DNA from: Acidobacteriota bacterium
GTDB taxonomy: Bacteria; Acidobacteriota; Terriglobia; Acidiferrales; UBA7541
DNA length: 64,000 bases
Assembly (NCBI GenBank): GCA_003223295.1
Contig: QHYM01000104.1
Location: 32,186 to 96,185, forward strand
Reading direction: 5' to 3'
Shown: positions 33,443 to 42,595 of the stretch, in pieces
How positions within the stretch are numbered: position 1 is the first letter of the stretch
Layout of the letters: the number at the start of each line of letters is the position of its first letter
Notes under the pieces: model-generated
What the model saw: only the letters and a program-made list of their open reading frames with translations
What the model was told of the DNA's origin: nothing
The model's database searches: none
Made by a program: the position numbers and the translations under genes

Positions 33443-35953
33443 ATGCAGACGCTCTTGCAAGATCTGCGCTACGGGCTGCGGATGCTCGCAAAGAATCCTG
33501 GGTTCACCGCCATCGTCGTGCTGACACTGGCCCTTGGCATTGGCGCAAACACGGCAATTTTTTCGCTCTTGAATCAAGTGTTGCTGCGGCGTCTGCCGGT
33601 CCGTAACCCCGCGCAGCTCGTGATCTTGAAATCCCCTGGACCGAAGCCCGGCCATGTGTGGAGCGACGGCGACGATTCGGAAATTTTTTCCTATCCGCTG
33701 TACAAAGGCCTGGCGAAGAACACCTCTGTATTCGATGGGGTGATTGCGCGCTATCAGTTTTCCGCAAGCATCGCCAGTCACGGCCAGACAGATCGCGGCT
33801 CGGGCGAGCTGGTTACAGGAAATTATTTCGAGACGCTCGGAATGCGCCCCGCCCTGGGCCGCGTGCTAACACCCGCCGATGACGATGTTCAAGGAGCGCA
33901 CCCGGTTCTTGTGCTGAGCCACGGTTATTGGATGCAGCACTTTGGCGGCGACGCCGGGATGCTGAATCAAACGATCCTCGTGAACAACACGGTGATGACT
34001 ATCGTCGGCGTGGCGCAGGCAGGATTCACGGGCATACAAGTGGGACAAACACCGGACATCTTCGTGCCTATGACCATGAAGGGCCAGATGACTCCCATTC
34101 GCAACGGACTCGACGACTGGAATGACGCTTTCCTGGCTGTGCTGGCTCGCCTGAGGCCAGGCGTGTCCAAAGAACAGGCGGAAGCAGCGATCAATGTGGA
34201 TTATCATCCTCTGCTCGAGCAGCAAACCGCGACGCTGCATTTGCGCGAGGGAGGAAAGGACCGCCAGGAATTTCTGGGCAAGAAAGTCGTGCTCTATCCC
34301 GGTGCGCAAGGCCGCACCACGATTCAACGAGACTCCGGCCCCGCGCTGAAGGCCTTATTTGCCATGGTTGGCATGGTTCTGCTCATTGCGTGCACGAGCG
34401 TGGCTAACCTGCTGCTGGCCAAGGGCGCGGCCCGTCAGCGCGAGTTCGCCATTCGTTCCGCGCTCGGTGCGACCAGGGGGCGGATGATACGCCAGTTGAT
34501 GGTGGAAAGCGTCCTTTGCGCCCTGGCGGGAGGCGGGCTTGGCCTTGTTTTAGGCGCCTGGCTCATGAACATTTTGACCCAAGCCGTAATTACGGAAGGA
34601 GGAGTCCAAGGGCTAACGTCGAGAGTCGATACGACCGTGCTTGGATTCGCGGCGGCGGCAACGGCGGCCTCGGCTTTGGTGTTCGGCTTGATTCCCGCCT
34701 GGCGGGTCGCGCGGGGAGGCGTATCGCAAATGCTGAAAGACCAGGGTTCTACGTCTTCCGCCGGACCAGGCCATGTGCGCTTTCGCAAATGGCTTGTGGC
34801 CGGACAAGTGGCATTTACCCTGCTGCTTCTTGTGGGAGCATCGCTGTTTGCCCGCACACTTTGGAACTTGCGCAAGCAGAATCTGGGACTGAGCACGGAG
34901 AACTTGATTACCTTTTCGATTTCGCCGCAACTAAGCGGCTATGACGAAGCAAGAGCCGTGGCGCTCGTGGACCAGTTGAGGGAGCGGCTCGGGGCGCTTC
35001 CGGGAGTGCTGGGGGTGGGGTCGTCGCAGATTCCAATCCTGACGGGAACTGACATGGGCACGAACATTACCGTCGAGGGCCGCGAAAACCTGGACACCGA
35101 TGACCGGCACGTGGATTACGACGCAGTAAGCCCGAATTATTTTTCAACCATGAGGGTGCCGTTGCTGGCCGGGCGCGAATTCAACGCCAGTGACACCGCG
35201 ACGAGCCCGAAAGTGGCGATCATCAATGACGCCATGATGAAGCAGTTTTTTGGGAAGAGAAACGCGATCGGCGCGCACTTTGCGACGGGCTCCGGAAACG
35301 GACTCAAGTTCGACATTGAAATCGTAGGCGTAGTGAAGAATTGGAAACAAGAGCACGTCCGCACGGGAGACCAGCCTTATTTCTTTCGGCCATATGCGCA
35401 GTTCGGAAAGCTGTTTGGCATGAGCTTTTACGTGCGCACCAAGCAGGACCCGCTGCTGATCGCCAATGACTTGCGGCAGACAGTCAGGCAGCAGGACGTG
35501 AATCTGCCCGTGTATGAGTTGAAGACGGTACGCCGCGTGGTCGATGAAGACTTGTTCGCCGAAAGGGTGATTGCGGGACTTTCTTCAAGTTTTGGGGCGC
35601 TGGCGGCCATCCTGGCGGCTCTGGGTATTTACGGTGTGCTGGCGTATCTGGTGGTGCAGCGGACAAGAGAGATTGGCATTCGCCTGGCACTTGGCGCGGC
35701 GAGCGCGCACGTTCGGGCGTTGGTATTCAAGGAGGTCGGCGGAATGGCGCTTGCCGGGGCGGCCTTGGGGCTGCCTTTGGCGTATGGGCTGGCGCGCGCC
35801 AGCGAGTCGCTGCTCTTCGGCGTGCACGCTAACGATATTGCGGTTTACCTGGTATCGCTAGGGGTGATCACCATGATCGCTTGTGTCGCGTGTTACGTTC
35901 CCGCGCGAAGAGCCACACGCGTGGACCCGTTAGTGGCATTGAGATATGAATGA
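33443..35953 (+). CDS. ADOP/MacB-type ABC permease 1
   Basis: 836 aa. The N-terminus (LLQDLRYGLRMLAKNPGFTA) is the shared permease start of this array, followed by TLALGIGANTAIFS and a periplasmic MacB domain, a central FtsX unit (about 280-420), a second periplasmic domain and a final FtsX unit ending with RATRVDPLVALRYE. The ATG at 33443 is preferred to the TTG at 33440. No ATPase domain. Confidence 0.86.
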   Translation: MQTLLQDLRYGLRMLAKNPGFTAIVVLTLALGIGANTAIFSLLNQVLLRRLPVRNPAQLVILKSPGPKPGHVWSDGDDSEIFSYPLYKGLAKNTSVFDGVIARYQFSASIASHGQTDRGSGELVTGNYFETLGMRPALGRVLTPADDDVQGAHPVLVLSHGYWMQHFGGDAGMLNQTILVNNTVMTIVGVAQAGFTGIQVGQTPDIFVPMTMKGQMTPIRNGLDDWNDAFLAVLARLRPGVSKEQAEAAINVDYHPLLEQQTATLHLREGGKDRQEFLGKKVVLYPGAQGRTTIQRDSGPALKALFAMVGMVLLIACTSVANLLLAKGAARQREFAIRSALGATRGRMIRQLMVESVLCALAGGGLGLVLGAWLMNILTQAVITEGGVQGLTSRVDTTVLGFAAAATAASALVFGLIPAWRVARGGVSQMLKDQGSTSSAGPGHVRFRKWLVAGQVAFTLLLLVGASLFARTLWNLRKQNLGLSTENLITFSISPQLSGYDEARAVALVDQLRERLGALPGVLGVGSSQIPILTGTDMGTNITVEGRENLDTDDRHVDYDAVSPNYFSTMRVPLLAGREFNASDTATSPKVAIINDAMMKQFFGKRNAIGAHFATGSGNGLKFDIEIVGVVKNWKQEHVRTGDQPYFFRPYAQFGKLFGMSFYVRTKQDPLLIANDLRQTVRQQDVNLPVYELKTVRRVVDEDLFAERVIAGLSSSFGALAAILAALGIYGVLAYLVVQRTREIGIRLALGAASAHVRALVFKEVGGMALAGAALGLPLAYGLARASESLLFGVHANDIAVYLVSLGVITMIACVACYVPARRATRVDPLVALRYE

Positions 35954-36056
35954 CTGCGATCCAGCTGACAGTTGGCAGTTGCCAATGAAAGCCGGAATTG
36001 TCAGGGGTAGGCGATGAGGGCCCAGAAAGCGACTGAGGAGTGCTGAGGATTAACGC

Positions 36057-38483
36057 ATGGTAACGCTCTGGCAGGATCTGCGCTATGGCGTGCGAATGCT
36101 GGCGAAGAATCGCGCGTTCACGGCGGTTGCAATCCTGACACTCGCTCTTGGTATCGGCGCAAACACTGCCATCTTCAGCTGTATCAATGCTTGGATTATC
36201 AAGCCGTTGCCCTATCCGCAGTCCGAGCGCTTGATGGTATTCGCAACGCATGACCAGAAAAACGGATGGACCAGCGAACACGTAACGTCCCCCGCGGACT
36301 TCTTCGATTTTCAGAAGCAGAACACCTCGTTTGAGCAAAGCGTAGCTTGGGCTGGCGCGAGTTTAAATCTCACTGGCGATGGGCGTCCCGAGTTAGTCGA
36401 CGGCGGGCGAGTGACTTGGAATTTCTTTGATACGTTGGGCGCCAAACCCATTTTAGGGCGCACCTTTACGCCAGACGACGATCATTCGGGCGCGCCGCAC
36501 GTGGCCATTGTTAGTCAGGGACTATGGCAAGGACGATACGCCGGAGACCCGAAAATTATTGGACGCAACATCGCGATTGGGGGCGAAGCGTATACGGTCG
36601 TCGGAGTCATGCCGGGAACATTTCAGTTTCCATTGATGGGTGTCGCCAATTTATGGACTCCCCTGGCGCTGACCGATAAGCAGCGTGCCGACCGGAACGG
36701 TACGTGGCTGCCCGCATTTGGTCGGCTAAAGCCCGGCGTGACGTCAGGGCAAGCCGAAGCGGAAATGGCGGTGCTTTTTGCTGGTCTCGAAAAGCAGTTT
36801 CCGCAGACGAACATGAATTTGACTTGGCTGGTCAACTCGATGACTTGGGATATTCGCAGGAAAGAAGGCGCGCCCGAACTGATGATCTGCTTCGTGATTG
36901 TGGGGCTGGTTCTGCTGATTGCTTGCACGAACGTCGCCAATCTCTTGCTGGCCCGCGCGACGGGTCGGACGAGGGAGTTCGCCGTGCGCGGAGCGCTTGG
37001 CGCGTCGAAAGAGCGGCTGGCACAACAACTTTTAACGGAATCGCTGCTGCTGTTTCTTCTCGGGGGAGCTGCCGGAACTCTCTTTGGTTTTTGGGGGATG
37101 AAGCTGATCGAGTCGTGGATTCCGGGTCACATTCGCGGATACTTGCTAAATTACGGGCATGTCGATCTGGATTTAACAACGCTGGCGTTCACGATGGGAA
37201 TCGCGCTTTTGTGTGGTCTGGTCTTCGGGCTAGTCCCGGCGTTCGAGAGTGCAAAGCTCGACGTGAATCACGCTCTCAAAGAAGCGGCGGGCCAAGCCTC
37301 CGGCAGTTCGCGCAGCGCGTGGCTCCGGGAGGTCTTCGTGGCTGCCGAGATTGCGCTGGCGGTGGTGGTGCTCATCTCCGCGACACTTTTGGTAAAGAGC
37401 TTCATCATTTCCGTGCGATCGAGTCCCGGTTTCAATCCCTCGAACGTCCTGACAGCGCAACTGGCGCTGCCGAGGACCAAATACACACAAGATACTCAAC
37501 TGCGTAGTTTCAGCGAAGAAGCGCTGGAGCGCATCCGCGCCCTGCCGGAAGTGGCTTCCGCAGGCATGGCCAGTCATGTCCCCTTTGGTGGCTTTGGCCA
37601 GGGCATCGCATTCGAAGTTGTGGGAAGGCCTCTTCAGCCCGGCGAAAGACTGGGGGCACCCTTCACCGCGGTATCCCGGGATTATTTTTCGACGATGCAG
37701 ATTGGGTTAGTGAAGGGTCGACTCTTTGATTCTACCGACGCATATGGTAGCTCACCGTCTGTAATTGTCAGTCAAACGATGGCCCAACAGATTTGGCCGG
37801 GCGAGGATCCCATCGGGAAGAAACTTCAAATCGGCGAGCAGCGTACCGTCGGCACAATCGTTGGCGTGGTGAACGATGCCAAGATGTCCCAATTACGTGA
37901 GCGCCGCGGCTGGCACATCTATGTTCCCATGGCTCAGTTTCCCTCAAGGACTTTGGCGTACGCTGTGCGCACTGCGGGCGATGCCACGACAATGGCGACG
38001 GCTATCCGCGACGCGATTTGGTCGGTGGATCGGGACCAACCGGTTTCTTCGGCCCCGATGGAAACCCTGATAGCTACTGTGGACGCCGGCTACCGTGTGG
38101 TGACTAAGCTGATGGTTTTCTTCGCCGCTCTGGCCATGTTTTTGGGAGCCATCGGGATCTATGGCGTGATGGCGCATCTTGTGTCGCAACGCATCCACGA
38201 AATCGGCATTCGCATGGCGCTAGGGGCAAGCCCGGCGCAAGTGATGCGCATGGTCATCGGGCAGGGGCTGAAGCTCGAATTGATCGGCGTCGCTATAGGT
38301 GTCCTCGTTGCGCTGGGGGCGGCCCGAGCGCTCACAACGGAGCTCTATCAGGTCACTCCGAGTGATCCTGCTACGTTTATCGGAGTGCCGGTACTGTTTG
38401 CCTTGGTTGCCGTGGCCGCGTGTTACATTCCTGCGCGGCGTGGGATGCGCGTGGATCCCTTGGTGGCGCTGAGATATGAGTGA
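36057..38483 (+). CDS. ADOP/MacB-type ABC permease 2
   Basis: 808 aa, a paralogue of the other permeases in the array: start VTLWQDLRYGVRMLAKNRAF, TLALGIGANTAIFS, two MacB-domain/FtsX units, and a GMRVDPLVALRYE end. It lies 78 bases before the first ATPase gene, with which it probably assembles. Confidence 0.87.
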   Translation: MVTLWQDLRYGVRMLAKNRAFTAVAILTLALGIGANTAIFSCINAWIIKPLPYPQSERLMVFATHDQKNGWTSEHVTSPADFFDFQKQNTSFEQSVAWAGASLNLTGDGRPELVDGGRVTWNFFDTLGAKPILGRTFTPDDDHSGAPHVAIVSQGLWQGRYAGDPKIIGRNIAIGGEAYTVVGVMPGTFQFPLMGVANLWTPLALTDKQRADRNGTWLPAFGRLKPGVTSGQAEAEMAVLFAGLEKQFPQTNMNLTWLVNSMTWDIRRKEGAPELMICFVIVGLVLLIACTNVANLLLARATGRTREFAVRGALGASKERLAQQLLTESLLLFLLGGAAGTLFGFWGMKLIESWIPGHIRGYLLNYGHVDLDLTTLAFTMGIALLCGLVFGLVPAFESAKLDVNHALKEAAGQASGSSRSAWLREVFVAAEIALAVVVLISATLLVKSFIISVRSSPGFNPSNVLTAQLALPRTKYTQDTQLRSFSEEALERIRALPEVASAGMASHVPFGGFGQGIAFEVVGRPLQPGERLGAPFTAVSRDYFSTMQIGLVKGRLFDSTDAYGSSPSVIVSQTMAQQIWPGEDPIGKKLQIGEQRTVGTIVGVVNDAKMSQLRERRGWHIYVPMAQFPSRTLAYAVRTAGDATTMATAIRDAIWSVDRDQPVSSAPMETLIATVDAGYRVVTKLMVFFAALAMFLGAIGIYGVMAHLVSQRIHEIGIRMALGASPAQVMRMVIGQGLKLELIGVAIGVLVALGAARALTTELYQVTPSDPATFIGVPVLFALVAVAACYIPARRGMRVDPLVALRYE

Positions 38484-38561
38484 ACTTTGGTCAAGCTTTG
38501 CGCGTAATGACCAATTGAGGGTCAAACGGATTTCGCGAATCAAATGCGATAAGGAGAATCT

Positions 38562-39272
38562 ATGGTTGAAACGAACGGAACTCTGATCAAGATGGAAGGT
38601 GTAAAGAAAGTTTTCTACACCGATGAAGTGGAGACTCATGCCCTGGAGGAGATTCATCTGGAGATCAAGAAAGGGCAGTACATCTCCATTGCCGGTCCTT
38701 CAGGTTGCGGTAAATCCACGCTGCTCTCGATTCTGGGGCTGCTCGATTCGCCTACCGATGGCAATTACATGCTGAACGGCCAGTCGGTGGCAAAGCTTAC
38801 GATCAGTGAGCGCACGCGGATCCGCAACCGCGAAATCGGGTTCATCTTTCAGGCGTTTAACCTGATCGGGGACCTCACCGTCTATGAAAATGTCGAATTG
38901 CCGCTGACTTACCGCGGCACAAGCGCTGCCGAGCGGAAGCAGAAAGTGCAGCAGGCCCTCGAACGCGTGGGCATGGCCCACCGTTTGCGGCATTACCCCT
39001 CACAGCTATCCGGCGGTCAGCAACAGCGTGTTGCCGTGGCGCGTGCGTTGGTGGGCGATCCCCTGATCCTGATGGCGGACGAGCCTACCGGAAACCTCGA
39101 CTCGAAAAACGGCGAGGCTGTCATGGAGCTGCTCCGCGACCTGCACCGCAACGGCGCTACCATTTGCATGGTCACGCACGACCAGCGCTACGCCAACTTT
39201 GCTGAGCGCACCATCCACCTTTTCGACGGCCGCATTGTCGAGGAGACTCGGGAAGCCGAAGTCGGGGCCTGA
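38562..39272 (+). CDS. MacB/LolD-type ABC ATPase 1
   Basis: 236 aa. Walker A GPSGCGKS, Q-loop FQAFNLI, signature LSGGQQQR, Walker B LILMADE, and H-loop His in VTHDQRY. A complete stand-alone ATPase that powers FtsX-type permeases in mechanotransmission-type export or lipid/peptide handling. AAGGAG site before the ATG. Confidence 0.9.
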   Translation: MVETNGTLIKMEGVKKVFYTDEVETHALEEIHLEIKKGQYISIAGPSGCGKSTLLSILGLLDSPTDGNYMLNGQSVAKLTISERTRIRNREIGFIFQAFNLIGDLTVYENVELPLTYRGTSAAERKQKVQQALERVGMAHRLRHYPSQLSGGQQQRVAVARALVGDPLILMADEPTGNLDSKNGEAVMELLRDLHRNGATICMVTHDQRYANFAERTIHLFDGRIVEETREAEVGA

Positions 39273-39403
39273 CGCGGAAGGAGCGGCACAGCCACGATTT
39301 GGCAGGAAATTCGCTCCAATGGGCTATCCGCATCGATGTTTTGGTTGCGCCGCCCCATGAATGATTTGGATATCCCCGATGAGGAATTCAAAGGGGCAAA
39401 GAA

Positions 39404-41821
39404 ATGCAAACCATGTGGCACGATCTGCGATATGCCCTACGCATGCTGGTGAAGAACCCCGGCTTCACCGCCGTGGCCGTGCTGACGTTGGCACTGGGGA
39501 TTGGCGCAAACACTGCCATTTTCACGGTCGTTTACGGCGTGCTGCTTCGCCCACTTCCTTATCCGCAGCCCGACCGCATCGTCCAGATCACGGCCAGCTA
39601 TAGGGGCCAGATCGATTATTCGGGTTTCAGTGCGCTCGAATTTGATTTTTGGAACCGTCACAGCGAGCCCTTCGAGTTCCTCGCCGCGCGGACTGGCGTG
39701 GGGTTCAATCTCACAGGCGGCAGCGAATCCGCACGAGTGCGTGCGCACCGGGTCTCCTCCGCCTATTTCAATGTCATGGGCATGCAGCCCTTTCTGGGCC
39801 GCAATTTTTCGGCAGACGAAGACAACCCGGGCGGCCCAAGCGTCGCTGTGCTCAGCTACGGTCTGTGGAGGGCACAATTCGGCGGAAACTCTCAGATCGT
39901 CGGGAGAAGCATCTCGCTCGACGGGGCCGCTTACACCGTTATTGGCGTTATGCCAAGCGGTTTTCAGAGCGTACCGGCCGCCGACCTCTGGACCACGATC
40001 GCGCAGGTGAATAAAAGCATCGGTTCGGGAATCAATTACACGTTGATCGGCCGCCTGAAAAACGACACTTCGCGCGCCCAAGCTGATAGCTACCTGGGTG
40101 TCGTGAAAAACTCATTCTTCCAGGAATTCCGTCGTGGGACTCCTTCCGCGTACCGTCAGGTGATCGCGTTTCGCGCCATCCCCTTCGGTTACATGATCGC
40201 GTACGGCTATCGTACGCCGCTTCTAGTACTCTTTGGCGCGATTGGATTTGTATTGTTGATCGCCTGCGCTAACGTGGCCAATCTCCTTGTGTCGCGCGCC
40301 GCCGCTCGAAGGCGCGAATTTGCCATTCGCGCCGCGCTCGGCGCCGGGCGTTCGCGCCTCTTAGCGCAATTGCTCAAAGAAAGCTTGGTCCTCGCCATTC
40401 TGGGCGGGGCTCTTGGTTTGCTGCTCGCCGTGTGGCTGCTGAATTCTCTGCTTGCTTTGGCGCCCACGGACTTGCCGCGCGCCCATGAGATTTCCCTTGA
40501 CCGCTGGGCTCTTGGCTTCACAGTTCTTGCCGCTTTTTTGAGCGCCATGTTGTTTGGAAGTGCTCCCGCCCTTAACGCTTCAAAACCGAACGTGAACGAG
40601 CCCCTAAAGGAGGGCGCGGGGAGAGCGAGCTCTGGGGTCGGCCACCAGCGGCTTCGCGGCGCGCTTGTTGTCGCCGAAGTGGCTCTTTCACTTGTGCTTC
40701 TCGCAGGCGCCTCTCTGCTCATTAAAACCTTCGCCAATCTCCTTCGAAGCGATCCCGGCTTCGACCCGCATGCGGTTCTCTCCGTGCAAATCTGGCCGAC
40801 GGGCAATGAATTCTCTTCCACTGAAGTGATGGTGAATTTCAACCGCAACGTCGTGCAGCGCATCAAAAGCATTCCCGGCGTTCAGTCTGCGGCCGTTGTG
40901 GGTGCGGGCTTGCCTTTGGAACAAGGCGGTAACGTCGGTGTCGAGTTCCCCATCCAAAAGCGGGACGAGAGCATCGACTACCGCCAGATCACGCCATCTT
41001 ATTTCCAAACGCTGGGTATCCCGTTGCGCCAGGGTCGTTTTTTCACGGAAGCTGATTCTTCAGATTCCAGCAATGTGGTGATCATCAACGAGAACCTGGC
41101 GCGACAGTATTTTGCCAATCGTAGCCCTCTCGGCGAGCACGTAAAGGTAGCCGACCAGGACAGGGAGATCGTAGGTGTGGTTGGAAATGTGCGCTCTTTC
41201 CTGAACGAGCCCGCACCACCCACGGTGTTTATTCCTGATGCACAGTCCCCCATCGGTTTAGCGAAATTGTTTATTGGCTGGTTTCCGAATTGTATTCTCG
41301 TGCGCACCGCTCAGAATCCTCTGAGCATCAGCAAGGAAGTGGCGGGTGTGGTGCGCAGTGTGAATTCGGACGTGCCTGTTGGCCACATCCAATCCATGGA
41401 GGAGACCCTATCCACCTCGGTCGCTTTTCAAAAATTCCTCATGACGCTGATGAGCGTCTTTGCCGGGCTTGCCGTCCTGCTCGCCGCTATCGGCATTTAT
41501 GGTGTGATGGCCTACTCCGTGGCGCAGCGAACGCATGAATTTGGGATTCGCCTGGCGCTCGGTGCTGGCCGAAAAGACGTGCTGGCGATGGTGCTGTTCG
41601 GCGGAGGGAAACTCGCCGCTCTCGGGATGGCATTGGGATTGGCTGGCGCGTTGGGCCTCAACTACTTGCTAAGAAGTCAACTTTACGGAGTCCGTCCCGC
41701 GGACCCAGCCACGTATCTTGCGGTCTGTGCTCTTCTTGGTTTGGTCGCTCTTGCCGCCTGTTACATCCCGGCACGTCGCGCTACGCGGCTCGACCCATTG
41801 AAGGCGCTGCGTTATGAATGA
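39404..41821 (+). CDS. ADOP/MacB-type ABC permease 3
   Basis: 805 aa: start MWHDLRYALRMLVKNPGFTA, TLALGIGANTAIFT, central FtsX unit near 270-420, final unit with GIYGVMAYSVAQRTHEFGIR and RATRLDPLKALRYE. It ends 22 bases before ATPase 2, consistent with one transcript. Confidence 0.87.
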   Translation: MQTMWHDLRYALRMLVKNPGFTAVAVLTLALGIGANTAIFTVVYGVLLRPLPYPQPDRIVQITASYRGQIDYSGFSALEFDFWNRHSEPFEFLAARTGVGFNLTGGSESARVRAHRVSSAYFNVMGMQPFLGRNFSADEDNPGGPSVAVLSYGLWRAQFGGNSQIVGRSISLDGAAYTVIGVMPSGFQSVPAADLWTTIAQVNKSIGSGINYTLIGRLKNDTSRAQADSYLGVVKNSFFQEFRRGTPSAYRQVIAFRAIPFGYMIAYGYRTPLLVLFGAIGFVLLIACANVANLLVSRAAARRREFAIRAALGAGRSRLLAQLLKESLVLAILGGALGLLLAVWLLNSLLALAPTDLPRAHEISLDRWALGFTVLAAFLSAMLFGSAPALNASKPNVNEPLKEGAGRASSGVGHQRLRGALVVAEVALSLVLLAGASLLIKTFANLLRSDPGFDPHAVLSVQIWPTGNEFSSTEVMVNFNRNVVQRIKSIPGVQSAAVVGAGLPLEQGGNVGVEFPIQKRDESIDYRQITPSYFQTLGIPLRQGRFFTEADSSDSSNVVIINENLARQYFANRSPLGEHVKVADQDREIVGVVGNVRSFLNEPAPPTVFIPDAQSPIGLAKLFIGWFPNCILVRTAQNPLSISKEVAGVVRSVNSDVPVGHIQSMEETLSTSVAFQKFLMTLMSVFAGLAVLLAAIGIYGVMAYSVAQRTHEFGIRLALGAGRKDVLAMVLFGGGKLAALGMALGLAGALGLNYLLRSQLYGVRPADPATYLAVCALLGLVALAACYIPARRATRLDPLKALRYE

Positions 41822-41843
41822 AGAGCAATTCTAAGGAGACCTC

Positions 41844-42560
41844 TTGGAACCATTGATCCAGTTACGCAATCTTGAAAAATCCGTGGAGGCGGGCCCGAAC
41901 CGGTTCTTCCTGCTTCGCCGCATTAATCTGGATATTCAGCCGGGCGAGTTTGTCACCATCATGGGGCCCTCAGGCGCTGGGAAATCCACATTGCTTAGCA
42001 TTGTCGGCATGCTGGATGGCGCGTGGGCGGGTGAATTCTATTTCCGTGGAGAGCCCGTTCACAAACTCAACGTCAAGAAGCGCAATGAACTCCACAAAGC
42101 CAACATCGGGTTTGTCTTTCAAAGCTATCACCTGATCGACAATCTGACGGTCTTCGAAAACCTCGAGGTGCCGCTCTCTTACAAGAATGTTCCCCACAAA
42201 GAGCGCGTCAGCCGTGTTTGCGATGCCCTGGATCGTTTCAATATCGTTGGCAAGAAGGACTTGTTTCCCAGTCAGCTTTCCGGCGGACAGCAGCAGCTTG
42301 TGGGCGTGGCCCGCGCGGTGATTATGAACCCGAAACTGATTCTTGCCGACGAACCCACGGGGAACCTTCATTCGGCTCAAGGTGACGAGATCATGCAGCT
42401 CTTCAAAAGACTCAATGATGCCGGCACGACGATCATTCAGGTCACGCATTCGGAAAGAAATGCGGCGTATGGGCACCGCATCATCCAACTCAAGGATGGA
42501 TGGGTCGTGGATGAGACGACCACGGCTGACGCGAGTGCCAGCGCAGCGCAACCGGGCTAA
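41844..42560 (+). CDS. MacB/LolD-type ABC ATPase 2
   Basis: 238 aa, TTG start after TAAGGAGA. Walker A GPSGAGKS, signature LSGGQQQL (the usual final Arg is Leu), Walker B LILADE and H-loop VTHSER. Only moderately similar to ATPase 1, so the two probably serve different permeases of the array. Confidence 0.88.
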   Translation: MEPLIQLRNLEKSVEAGPNRFFLLRRINLDIQPGEFVTIMGPSGAGKSTLLSIVGMLDGAWAGEFYFRGEPVHKLNVKKRNELHKANIGFVFQSYHLIDNLTVFENLEVPLSYKNVPHKERVSRVCDALDRFNIVGKKDLFPSQLSGGQQQLVGVARAVIMNPKLILADEPTGNLHSAQGDEIMQLFKRLNDAGTTIIQVTHSERNAAYGHRIIQLKDGWVVDETTTADASASAAQPG

Positions 42561-42595
42561 GAAACTTCTTTCTCATAAGTTGTAGAGGCTGCTAA